DNA from: Amyelois transitella
Taxonomy: Eukaryota; Arthropoda; Insecta; Lepidoptera; Pyralidae
NCBI RefSeq assembly: GCF_032362555.1
Contig: NC_083510.1
Coordinates: 5,235,501 to 5,299,500, forward strand
Direction of reading: 5' to 3'
DNA length: 64,000 bases
Each line of letters opens with the position of its first letter. The first letter of the stretch is position 1. Shown piece after piece: positions 1 to 11,532 of the stretch. Made by a program: the position numbers and the translations under genes. The notes under the pieces are model-generated. The model did no database searches. It worked only from the letters and a program-made list of their open reading frames with translations, and was not told the origin of the DNA.

Positions 1-2004
1 AGTTTAACTACACTTTAAAAATTAAGTTTAGCTTCATGAAAGGATGGAAGGTTTCATGAAATAAAGAAACTTCTACAAATTAAAAATCTTATCAATCAAC
101 ACATATTTGTTGGTATGATTTAAACTAAGATATTGTTTAGATATAATTAGTATCGTTTGCTATTAGAATTCGTTGCTTCTTAAGTAAGGTAGTTAAAATT
201 ATAAATGTTTCTTGTTATATTTTGACGTAAACTTATAATCTTGGAAGTTATATTAATGTTACCTTCAGCGTATTGTAATTGCATGTAACCGAATATTTGT
301 GCTTTTGATCTTGGCCTGCAAAATTGGATGTTCCACGAGCGGAAGGTTCTACTGAACTAAGCCGATGTTTGTAAATACGTTTACGAGTGTATAAATAAAC
401 TATTGTATAGTATAATATCTACCTACATATAAATCTGTTTGTATTCTTGTTACCTACTATGCTATGTTAATGTCTAAATACTTATAGGTGTTTATTTAAT
501 CACAACATAGGATAAATTCAAGCCATATGTATTAATTTCGCATTAACGATATGATTTGAAGCTTTCATGGTCACAAGGACTATTATTAACATAAGAGGAT
601 TTTAAATTTAAAATATCACAATTAGGAAAGAACGAAGAAGTAACTAGCATGGATTATTAATTAAAGAATTTTTGACCGCGGTGGATACTTTAAAATTTAT
701 GAGTATTTTAACCATGATTGTATCCTCTTATGGTAATAAAAGTAAAGCTTTTTCATTTTACAAAACATCATCTTAACGCGTAGGTATTTTAAGTAAAGTA
801 TCCAATGCGTGTCTCCAAATGCGAGAAGCTACTAGTTTATTCTTACGTGTAGATGACATAGACAATACAATTTATATCAAATTCTGTTGAAACATGAGCA
901 CATTATTTTTTATAAAATAATTATTAGGTAATTAGTTAAGAGGGTTCATAATAGTTTGATGAATTATAAGCATAAACATACATACGTATTATATTTAAAT
1001 GATAATTTGGAGACTGTTCTCATCGCCGATAAGTCTCAATTTTGTGGAACCTATTGAAATATAAATTATGAAAATTTCTTATGACGCCAAAATAATACTA
1101 TGTGCTAAGTTAACTACTGCTGCTGTTTTAATAACATACGTTAAATATATGTTAATTGTTGAATCTTCGAAAACATGCGTTGCTCTTTTACATAAATATG
1201 ACATATACTTATTAATATGACAGATTACAGCTATTTTAATGAATGGATTTGGAATTGTCAATTTGACGTTATCAATTAAAAAGTGGACCCATGTTAAAAA
1301 GATTATAGATCCAAGTAAGTATACTCGGTATTCACTAGTATCTCCTAATTACAGGAATGAATGTGGCTCATATGGTTTGCACAAAGACCTTTTGACCTCA
1401 AATGTCATCGTGGCGTTTTAATATGAAATCGAGTCACCACTATTTTGTGGTGTCATTGCCAGTCCCGCTTCATTCAGGGTATATTTAAAAAAATATCGTC
1501 TTCTACCGAGTTTTACTTGGAAATAACACTAATCAGAATTATGAAGAGAAAGTTGTAACTGTAGACGTATTGTATTTAGCAGTGTGTGTGCGTTTGTAGA
1601 AGGGCACGAAAGAGGCATATCGTAGTGACGGGCTTTAGGTAGAAATGTTGTTTAGCAAATACATAGAACTTACACGAAACCTATTCATAATTTCTATGAA
1701 TATATCTTCATTGTGATTCTGCAAATTATTTTCTTTTCCATTCGCTACATCTTCATCGCAAAACATAGGAATTTATATTAGCTGTCTTTCATGAAAATGT
1801 ATGTTATAATATTTGTTGTGTGTTAATAAAGGAATTATTTAATAATAGACCCATGTAAAAGATTCACTAATATATATTATAACATATTGAATGTTCGTTT
1901 TCTTACCTTATTTTTTTCAAATTACTCTTTCATGGTAAAAGTATACTATTTTGGCCGATTTTATTATCTTTATAAAAAGTAACTATATAAAAATATTAAT
2001 ATGA

Positions 2005-2175
2005 TATTACGGCGAGGGAAACCATCGTGAGGAAACCTGTTTGATGATCGATCCAATAAAGCTGGGTCAGACGTAAAATCCTGGATCCATGATGGAAGGC
2101 GTACCCCGAGCTCCTCTCCAGAGTGGTGAGGATGCAACCGAGACTAAAGTCAGGAGGAAAATTACATACCGTAAT
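2005..2175 (-). repeat. Retrotransposon-tail-like interspersed repeat
   Basis: On the minus strand the segment contains a CAGGTTTCCTCACGATGGT-like core. The same core recurs at about 5470-5500 (CAGGTTTCCTCGCGATGTT). The core is familiar as part of a dispersed lepidopteran non-LTR element or SINE tail. The two copies diverge outside it. The family name is not assigned. Confidence 0.4.
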
Positions 2176-2255
2176 AAAATGATCATGCCTCCTCCTCATG
2201 AAGTCAGAGAGAAATCTATCATTTTGCCACGATGTTTGTATATTTCTTATGTGTC

Positions 2256-2412
2256 ATGTACGACAAGTTCAGCTGTTTGGCTTAATAATTCAAGTATTAG
2301 AATTAAGATTCAAATATGTTGTAAGACCGTTGCCTAAATCAATAATTCCAATTTTATAAGCCTATCCCTTAGTCGCCTTGTACGACATCCATGGAAAAGA
2401 AATGTAGTATTC
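2256..2412 (+). repeat. Rep-A interspersed repeat, diverged partial copy
   Basis: Contains 'gacaagttcagctgtttggc' and 'cccttagtcgccttgtacga', matching the middle and 3' part of the better copy at 46438-46690, which lies in the opposite orientation. The 5' 'gcggggtagacagagccaac' block is absent. Confidence 0.6.
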
Positions 2413-4608
2413 TTATAACTGAGCATATTCAGAATAAGAATGAAGACGACAACCTCAAAACCTTATCCCTTTTCAGTTTGGCAAGAATCGAGAAATAAAT
2501 TAAATTTATTCAGATAAGGCTTGTATCGTAAATCGAGTAATATTCGGTAACACCACGGAAATCAAAAAATGATGCCGCCTCGTGGATTTGTTAATTTCCT
2601 CGCATATATTTCTGCTTCTCTGTAGAATTGCGGGAAGGATAAAAGTATTTTTAAACAACGGCAAAAATAGATTTTTAGAAAATGTAATAAATTATGTGAT
2701 AAGTTTAGATGATTGAATTATTCTTTTGCAAATTTTCTTTAAATAGCTCAGCCAATTAATTAATTTAAGAGGGTTCAGAAGTTGAGCCAAGTAAAAATGT
2801 ATGAAATAAAATTTTTACCTCAAGAATCTGCGCGAAATAAGTGGAACATGATATGCACTGAGTTTTTCTTCGCTACGAGACCAGCACAGAAGCGGCAATA
2901 TTAAAAGATTATTTCTAACTGTGTGCATTACTTCTCCTATCTAGGGAACTTTACAACAAGGTCTAAAGTAATTGCTTGGCCGCAAACAAACAACTACAGA
3001 TAAAAGCCCGTCTAATTGGAGCATAACTGCAACTGGGTTGATTTCCTTAGTCGCATCTTACGTTCTATTCAAAATGTGCCAAAAATAACACGGTACAAGA
3101 ATAATTATGTCTATAACCAAGAACAAATTAGCTTCAATTTGGTTATAACACCAACAAAATGTCATCATAAATTTCGCATTTGTGTTCCCAATTTCAGTTA
3201 CATTTGTTGTTTGTTTTTTACTAAGTGAAGTTGCGTGTTTTTGCCAACTGAAGTTGCATGTTTTCCCATCTGCCTCTCAGCGGTGTTGACTCGAAACTAA
3301 TTGATTACACCTGCAGTTACGTTGACATGGATACTTGTGTCGACTTTATTTTAAACAGTCTGAAAATAAATAGATTAGGTAGAATACTCCCGAAATCTCA
3401 TTAAAATTCATCAACAATTAGAACAGTAGCTTTTGTTGCTTGTTTTCTATACTTGTGTTTGCTTTATAATTCATGGCACACAATTAAATTGAAAACATTA
3501 AAGTGTACATTAAAAAAATTACAATCCATACTTAATTTTTTCTCCTGCTTTTATTTGGTGAAAAATGATCTTTAAATAAAAGAAAAGTAGAAATTGAACC
3601 CTGTAATAAAATTACGATAATTTTAAGTACATACTTATATTTTTTTCTCCAGGAATAATGTGTCATAGAAACAATTGTCATGTTGTCACCTCGTCGCCGG
3701 CAAACGTGACTCGAAAAAATTGGCTGTGGTAAATTACCATCCCCTGTTTTTGTCAAGCACTTCTGACGAGGGATTTTCTGGTTAATCAGTGATATGTCGC
3801 TCACCCGTATGTATCAAGTGATAATGTCAGATACTTCGAGCACTTTTTGTATCCCAGATTCAAATGGGTTTGCGTATCAAGTACCTTAAACAATTTGGGT
3901 CATCCTTACGTACCCTTAATAATGTAGTACTTATACAAAAATGTGTAAGAAGTTTTCGTTTATAACAATAGTAGTTACAATATTAATTTATTAAAGGATC
4001 TTCTGAAAAAAATGTCTTAAAAACAAATAAGTTTATAAAATTGGTAGTTAATTACCATGGCACAAACTGACTTAATACAACAGCTGGGTGGACCCATAAC
4101 AATAGAAATACGTAGAGTAACAATAAGTAATAAAATGACGTTTATCATGGTACATAAAATTTATTATTGATAAAGCTTGACTGATTACTTATTTATTATT
4201 AGCCAGATAAAAACCGAAGTACGGTATACTAATCAGATGGTTTAACTTAAATTCTAAATTTAAAGTTTCATCATCTTTCTTCATTATGGTGTTGGTCCCG
4301 ATTGCATTTTTTCGCGTGTCTTGGATATGGCAAGTCAAATGTTTACGAGTACACGGAGTGACTCCCGCCTGGCTTGGCCATAATGAATCGTTATTACTTA
4401 TCATTGCTCGCGATGATTTTCTTTACCATGTGAGAATCGACCAATAAAAAGAAGAAAAGTATTTTTATTACATTTTATTATATCAAACAGTGCCTACTTT
4501 AAAAATAATCAATTTCATGCTTGAATAAAAATAAAACTATAACAAGTTAGCAATTAGCAATTCTCTAGCCATTTTTATAATTATGAATAAGAAATTGGTT
4601 TTACAAAA

Positions 4609-6672
4609 ATGAAATGTTTAAGAATAAATCGCAGTGTATTAAGTCTTATTCCGCTTATAAATAATGTATATTGTTTATCATGTTTCTGGAATAATTATTG
4701 TCCATATAGGTACTTTTCAACTAAAACTCCTTATAGTAACGATAGGGGTGATATAAGAGACGTTGCGAGATTAAAAGGTATATGTACCTTTTTATTTTTT
4801 ATGTTCGACAAAGATAAATATTGTTGTTCTCATGATTTGTATTTTTTTACTTTCCAGGCTGCGAAGCAATCAGTATTTGGGGATTGATAAGACATGGACA
4901 GCTAAACCCGAATAAGAAATATTCTGATTATATTGAGAATGTTATGTCTCTTAGAAATGAAATACTGTTAAGCCACGAAAAGGGCAAAGGCTCACTTTGT
5001 GTTCAAGATCTTGAAAACTTACGAAATTGGAAAGTAAATAGTACTACGATTACCGACAAATATGGTAGTACGTCAAATAATGGAATGTCCCCAATGGCCG
5101 CAATAGCACACAGATATAAGGAGGCTTACAAAGACTTACCCTGGAGTCTGGAATCTACATACATTTTTAAATCTAATTCATTGCCATATGTACTTGAAAG
5201 TATTGATGAATTTGTTGATGGCCTAAAACAGCCCGGTCTTCATATTAATTACTCAACACTAATTAATGTGACGATGGTAAATACTTAAACCAGTCCTTTT
5301 ACCATTATTATCATAATAATCATAAACGGAAAATCATAGATATTGGGAAAATTATTATCCCCCTAGCATTTATCCAGGTTGCATACTTGCTTCTCGGAAG
5401 AGGAGCCCGGGGTTTCCCACCACTGAATTCCACCACGATGTTGGATCATGGTTACACAACTAGTTGCCTAAATATGCAGGTTTCCTCGCGATGTTTTCAC
5501 CTCACCTTAAGAACGTCGATTAGCAATCAAAGAAATGTACATAAATCTGAAAGTTGAATGAATGTGTGAACTTTATAAAATCCAGTAATAATTTAAAATT
5601 CTACTGAAATTACAGCCTACGGACTGCGCAAGGTATAAGAAACGAGTGACGACTAACAAATCGACCTCTCTTCAATCGGAAAAGTATAAAGCTACGCCAG
5701 AATATATAAAGGTATATATATATATATATATATATTGTTATTTTGATTTATTTATATATTAAACTACACACAGTACCTTATTTTAAAAAAACAAAATAAT
5801 AAAAGTTAAAGGACAACTAAGCGTCCTTCAACTTTTATTTTGTCGTATTTTTTTTACAAAAACTTAAGAAGTTTTTTTTTGTTTCAAGTCCAAGCATAGG
5901 ATCGAGAAACGTTTAGGTTTTACCTATGATTATATTACTTTCTTATATGATGTCTGTCGATGGTCAGCAGTGGATAACAAAGCTGGTCCATGGTGCGCAT
6001 TGTTTGATGAAGAAGATTTAAAAATCCAAGAGTATCGTGAAGATTTACGCTTATATTATAACCAGGGATATGGAAATTCATGGAATGAAGAATTTGGACA
6101 GGTTACTCTTGCAGATCTACTGAAAACTTTTAGATTGGAGAAAGAGAGACCTGATAATAAAATAACACTACAATTCTGTCGTGGTCCTGACCTTAGTATG
6201 GCTTATAGCGGTCTTGGCCTATTTAAAGATGATACAATTCTTACTGCAAATTTTAGAGATGATAATAGAAAGTGGAGAACTAGTGAGCATGCCCCTTTTA
6301 ATGGTAATTTAGTTGCTGTTCTGCACAGGTCAGTTCTAGTGTTCACATGCCTATTAACGCTTGAATTACACGATTATTTTTTCTATTCCTATAAAAGCAA
6401 ACCAGTATTGTAGAATTACTTAGTTCATAATTTTTTCCTATAACTTCAATATTTGGGTAGTGGGAAAAATACTTAACCAAAATTCACTTTAATTATAATT
6501 TTATTACAGATGTGAAAAAACAGCTGACAACTATGTTGTGGCGTTTTATATGAATGAGAGCCCGCTGAAGGCAATCTGTAACCATGGAGTTTGCAATTGG
6601 AAAGAATTCGAGGAAATGTTCCGGCCCTTCGAAAACAAAACATTTGAAAATGTATGCAATAAAACATTTTAA
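4609..6672 (+). CDS. MINPP-like histidine acid phosphatase homologue A (degenerate catalytic motifs)
   Basis: Five exons: 4609-4777, 4858-5276, 5616-5711, 5889-6328, 6510-6672. All junctions are GT-AG and the phases agree, giving about 428 residues, near the usual family length. A hydrophobic N-terminus suggests a signal peptide. The family dephosphorylates inositol polyphosphates in the ER lumen or outside the cell. Family marks include 'SIWGLIRHG', 'GSLCVQDLENL', 'PWCALFDEEDL' and 'LGLFKDD', plus a Cys-bearing C-terminal domain. The catalytic RHGxRxP reads RHGQLNP (4890-4910), losing the second Arg. The HAE proton-donor motif reads RGP (6180-6188), losing His and Glu. The frame is intact, so it is more likely an expressed pseudo-enzyme than a pseudogene; that is inference. 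A possible AATAAA lies at 6786. It is tandem with B and inverted relative to C. Confidence 0.85.
5381..5520. repeat. Interspersed repeat in intron 2 of MINPP-like gene A
   Basis: Contains the CAGGTTTCCTCGCGATGTT core also seen on the minus strand at 2005-2175. It is probably the 3' part of a LINE or SINE. It lies between exons 2 and 3 and does not touch the splice sites. Confidence 0.4.
5713..5735. repeat. (TA)n microsatellite
   Basis: An uninterrupted TA run that begins within the donor site after exon 3 of gene A: the GT of the donor is followed at once by alternating AT. Confidence 0.9.
5791..5843. repeat. Short fold-back hairpin
   Basis: Left arm 5791-5814 and right arm 5823-5843 are near-perfect reverse complements with an 8-nt loop and one 3-nt indel. 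It lies in intron 3 of MINPP-like gene A. Confidence 0.75.
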
Positions 6673-7794
6673 ACAAAGGTCATTTTTTTTAGATCAAAAC
6701 TATATTTAATTTACACAAATTTATATTATTTTATCCAAATTCAATTTTTTTTTATTCATTATTATGGGACATTTAAACACCACTTAATAAATTTTCATAT
6801 CTTTTGGTTACACAAAATGTTGTGAAACCAACCAATCAACCAATGGGTTGATGTCAAATAAATTACTTAAAACTATGTTTTGTCCCGCTTACAAAGCGTC
6901 AGTGCAGAAGAAGCAGTAATAAACAACACTGCAGCATATTCTTTAATAACGTCAACTTCACAATTATCCTTAACTTAGAATAAAAGTGTGTTTTATTATA
7001 TATTTATGTTCATTTTTATTATTGCTTAAAATGAGTCGTTAACATGATCGGTGATTTATTATGATAGAATGGAAGGAAGAAAAATAAAATAAAACATATT
7101 AAGTCAATTGATTAGAAGAACAAAATAGAACCTGTAATGAAATCATCATCGACACAAATATAGGTTGGCGGTGTATGCAAAGCTATGTAATTTCATAAGG
7201 AGTTTTACCACCGTTCAAAAACAGTTTTTCTTCACACTTAATATGCTACTAAAATCTGATGAGTTCTTCGTAATTTTATTAAACAAGATTGTTTCCTTTT
7301 ATTAAATGCTTTGTAAAGCTTTCGTGTGGCACGCGTATGCTAGTTAAATGGATACTCAAACTCAATAATCTAAATTCCTATAACTTTAGTATGGTAATTT
7401 TTTTTGTTTAATTAACCATTTGGCGACCTGTTTATTCTTTTCACAAAGTTCCTATTTCTTTAACAGAGCAGTTCCTGTTTTATTAAAGATTATTCACTAT
7501 GATTTCAATTTTCGATTCAATTCAATTATTTGTTGTTTCGAATAAGAACATTCAAATTTTTTTATCAATCGTAAGTAGTTGAACAAAATAATTTTAAGAA
7601 AAAACATAAGTATTTCATCAATTTGAAATCGTTCTAATTTTAGCAATGCATCATGCACAAATACATCGTTCAAAATTGCAATGATCTTTTTTGTAAAAAC
7701 TGGTTGATATTTTGCTTCCATTTTGAGGATACTCTTCAGTGTTATTTAGTCGTCATTCAACATTGTAGCGAGGCAAATCTGTGTTCCATTTAAC
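6673..7794. other. Intergenic spacer between MINPP-like genes A and B
   Basis: AT-rich. It should hold the 3' UTR of A (a candidate AATAAA is at 6786-6791) and the promoter region of B. No other gene, repeat or clear regulatory element was recognised. Confidence 0.6.
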
Positions 7795-10746
7795 ATGTGC
7801 TCTCTCATTTTATTAAGTTTGTCTGTATTTATGTTTGAAGTTTGTTCTGCTAGCATTTGCTTCTGGAACAGTGGGTGCCCTTATAATTATTTTGCGACCG
7901 CTACTCCTTATAATGTTGTAAGGGGCGACATACGAGATTCAAGAATAAAAATTAAATGTAAGTATTGAATAATATTGTCAACACCTATAAATGTAGATCA
8001 AAAGTATGTTTTTATGGAAAACATTTTCTGTTTATAGCTTGTGAAGCAGTAAGCATTTGGGGTTTATTTCGTCATGGGAAAAGTAACCCTGACCTTGATA
8101 CGGCAAAAAACATGAAGAAAGTCATTGCTACTAGACATTTTTTGGAGACAAGTTATATCAATGGAAATTGTTCACTTTGCGCTCAAGATGTAGAAAATTT
8201 AAAAGACTGGCCGATCGATGATAATTTGTTTGATAAACCAAATAGCGTTGCTGATGAGGGTTATAAAGAAATGTTAGGTATTGGCAGAAGATTAAAGCAA
8301 GCATTTCCCAAGTTGCTAGAAAAGTCGAAAGATATTCAGTACATAATCCAATTATTTGATAGTAATGATGCAGTAATGAAAGATAGCGCCAAAGGATTGA
8401 TGGAAGGCTTAAAATCTGGTTCAAATTTAGATTCTTTAACAAGTTTATTCACCGTAAGTTGGATTTTTTCTTAAATAGTTACGATACATATACAATTACT
8501 TTCTAAATACTTTTTCGACGATTAATTTTAAGGTTTTATTAAGATTCAATTCAAATTGCTTTTGGTACGTCAGTGTTTTACATTTTTTTTATGCCCACAA
8601 TAAATTCATCGACCGGCTTCTTAATTTGGGTTTATAACCCAGTCATATAGTCACAGGGTTTATAACCATGTCAGTTACCTTTATTGAATATTATTATTTT
8701 TTATATCCACAGGATTCCAAGTGGTGTAATAAGAAAAATAATACACACGATATTATTGAATCATTAAAATATCATGGCAGTTCAGATTACCTAATCGTAA
8801 GTTTGGTTTTCTCGCTTTTATCCTTATACGCGTATGATTTCTTGAAAGTATTTCAACAAGAAGTTTTTTGTTTTATTACAGTTAAAAGACAGAATTCAAA
8901 GACGCACTGGTATCAACTACGATTTAACTGATGAAGACATTTTATCTCTGTACAACTTATGTCGCTATAGTTCATCTGGGTTTGAAAAAAAACTGAGCCC
9001 CTGGTGCGCTATTTTTACAACGAAAGACTTACAAGCTCTTGAATATATGGAGGATTTACATAATTATTATAAAGATAGTTACGGTACGCCAAAGAACGAC
9101 ATTTTAGGTAGAATTCCCCTGGCAGACTTATTTGGTAAATTTGAACAAGTTAAACTTGGAAAGGGGAAAAGAATGGTGGCTTATATTACGCAGGCTTCGA
9201 CATTATCTATGGCGTACACAGCATTGGGCTTATTCAAAGATAAAGAACAACTCACGGGCGCGTATAGAAATTCTGAGAGGCAGTGGAGAAGTAGCAAAAT
9301 AACAGCGTTTTCGGCGAATTTTATTGCAGTTTTAAACAGGTAATATAAATGGTTTTATTAATAACTGATTCTTTTTACTTTGTGTTTGTTTTCCTATGTG
9401 TGCAATGTCATTCCTAACTCCTAAGGTTTTAATTGTTTTTCGATAAATAAATTTATTAAAAAAATATGTGTAATTACATTCTAAAAATAGGTACAGATAC
9501 TTAATGTAAGGCCCAAATGACATATGGGTCTATACCATTAATACATAAGTAAACCTTGAAACAATTTTTTTAACATATAAATAAAATATTGTATATCTAG
9601 CAGTCCTAGTTCTAAGGAACCGATGACGGTAACCAGAAGTTGTTAATCTGTGTGACCCCTGTAGCCCAAGGGAAAACAGGAACTTAACCCAGCTTAGTTG
9701 TTGCACTCGGTGTGAAAGCTCTTATTCATTAAGTAACTTTAACAATAACTTTGGGAAAGTTAACTGTTGTTTATATTAATTAATTTTTTTTAACGTCGAT
9801 ATAATTCGTCTATATAAATATTGTACTGTAATGCAACTCTATGATTCGCAAATCAATTGATACCATTACATTTTTGTTAAAAAAATTAACTGTCCACTTT
9901 ACTTCGAATTCATCAAATTAAAACATTTAATAAAACTTAGAATCACTATCTGGGTTTTGTTTGACTCAGCTCAGATTCCAGACATTATCGGAGAAATCTG
10001 TGCAAATACTGCCACTAGAATACTTCTAGTGGCAGTATTTACACAGATTTCTCCCGATTAAGAATTAAGATCCCGATTTTGTGGAAAACCTCAAAACAGG
10101 AACCTGCAGTATGGTAGAAGGTATTATGACATAATAATTTGAATTCATGTGAAAACGTGAATTTGGATAAACCGTCAACGTTTTAATTAAATTTATTTAT
10201 TTATAATGACTAGGCAGACCATAGACAAAACTAGGAATAAATACTCTTTTTAGTCTATGAAAAAATATATTATTGGCATCGTTAGTCTGGTGGCAAAGCA
10301 AATAACAATCCTATGATATATTTTGTTTATTTAAAATCTAAACGGGTACGGTACTTTTAAAATTTATACAGAAGAAGTTGGGTTTCTTCCCTACCCGTAT
10401 AGATTTTAAAAGTCAATTAAAGATTCTTCTTTGAATCCTGTTTCCTGTAATTATGCTGATTATATCTTGAAGTGAAAAGAGGTAGTCTTTGTCTTATGTA
10501 TATATGGCTTTTGATTCTTGCGACTATTGGATCTGAATGTGATATGCATGTATGAAAAACAATGATGAATATACATTATTTTATTACAGATGTGCAATCG
10601 ATGAAGAAGAGGATTATAATGTTATATTCTATTTAAATGAGGAACCCTTAATGTCAATATGTGAAGATGGTATTTGTTCATGGCAAGAATTTGAAGAAAA
10701 GTTTAAATCCTTCACCAACAGCTCTGCAGGCTGTAACGACTTTTAA
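7795..10746 (+). CDS. MINPP-like histidine acid phosphatase homologue B (degenerate catalytic motifs)
   Basis: Five exons with consistent phases: 7795-7957, 8038-8453, 8713-8796, 8882-9339, 10590-10746, about 425 residues. The ATG at 7795 is chosen because it opens a hydrophobic signal-like segment and leads in frame into 'CFWNSGCPY', matching the start of A and C. Family marks are 'SIWGLFRHG', 'CSLCAQDVENL', 'PWCAIF' and 'LGLFKD'. RHGxRxP reads RHGKSNP (8070-8090). The HAE position reads QAS (9191-9199). Both catalytic His/Glu and the second Arg are gone, while the fold-forming residues and Cys pattern remain. It is the most divergent of the three: exon 3 is shorter and the segment after the CR in exon 4 differs. 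The open frame argues for retained function, perhaps binding rather than catalysis (inference). Confidence 0.85.
9987..10058. repeat. Near-perfect fold-back hairpin
   Basis: Arms 9987-10020 and 10024-10058 pair over about 34 nt with one mismatch and one single-base indel around a 3-nt loop (TAC). It sits in the last intron of MINPP-like gene B. Confidence 0.85.
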
Positions 10747-11532
10747 ATTTGACGCAATGAAGTGTTCTAATATTTACTTCTGGTACAAGAAATTAAAATT
10801 AACCTACAATTTATTGGTATTTCTTTATCATCTTCTTTCCTTACTAAATAACTGTCAGGTTATTGTTTAAAGAGATCATCAGTTAGGTATATTTTTCGAG
10901 GAATTTCCTGACAGTAACAATACCATCCATTAAGAATGCTTTAAAGATATTGAAAACAGACGTCTTTAATTTATTAATTCCCAACTTACATTATGAATGC
11001 GAAAGTAAGTTGGTTGTTAGCTATCTCTTCATGCATTACCTACTGAAAAAAAATTAGTCGGGGAAAACCTGTATTCTGTGGGATTTGCGAAAAATCTGTA
11101 TTATTTTGAAGGCGTGCTTAATTCGCGCGTGCGTAGCTGCGGGTAAAAGCTAGTTTCTTGTATAATATAACCTCCCTTTCCATCCACCTGTTTTTTATAT
11201 TAGACGCAAAAAGAAAGAAATATGTTATATACTTTTATAGAAGCGTGAGACTCTTTTGTGTATTTGACAGATTTAATAAAATAAAAAATATGACGAAACC
11301 AGTTCCTTATAACTTTATTCTAGCACAAACATTTCAATAATGACGATGTTGTCAAGGTGACCCAAAAAATGTTTTGTTATTATTTTAACATTTTGGCAGT
11401 TAATGCCATAACATTAAAACTGATTAAATGACAAACTGACAGAAAACTAAAAATAATATAAAATCAATCAGAACTACTTTTATCTAAAGTTAAATAAATA
11501 CTTAAAAAAGGGACAAACGATAATTTATCTTG
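10747..11532. other. Intergenic spacer between convergent genes B (+) and C (-)
   Basis: Holds the two 3' flanks. At about 11110-11152 lies a Helitron-like 3' end ('gctgcgggtaaaagctagt'), similar to remnants at 29024-29060 and 34800-34845. No further gene was seen. Confidence 0.6.

Larger units (their letters stand above)
1..4608. other. AT-rich intergenic region with two repeat remnants
   Basis: No open frame here has a recognisable domain or a coherent exon series; the frames present are short and low in complexity. The only structured content is a repeat at about 2005-2175 and a Rep-A copy at about 2256-2412, listed separately. The rest is simple AT-rich sequence that probably includes the upstream region of MINPP-like gene A. 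Confidence 0.6.
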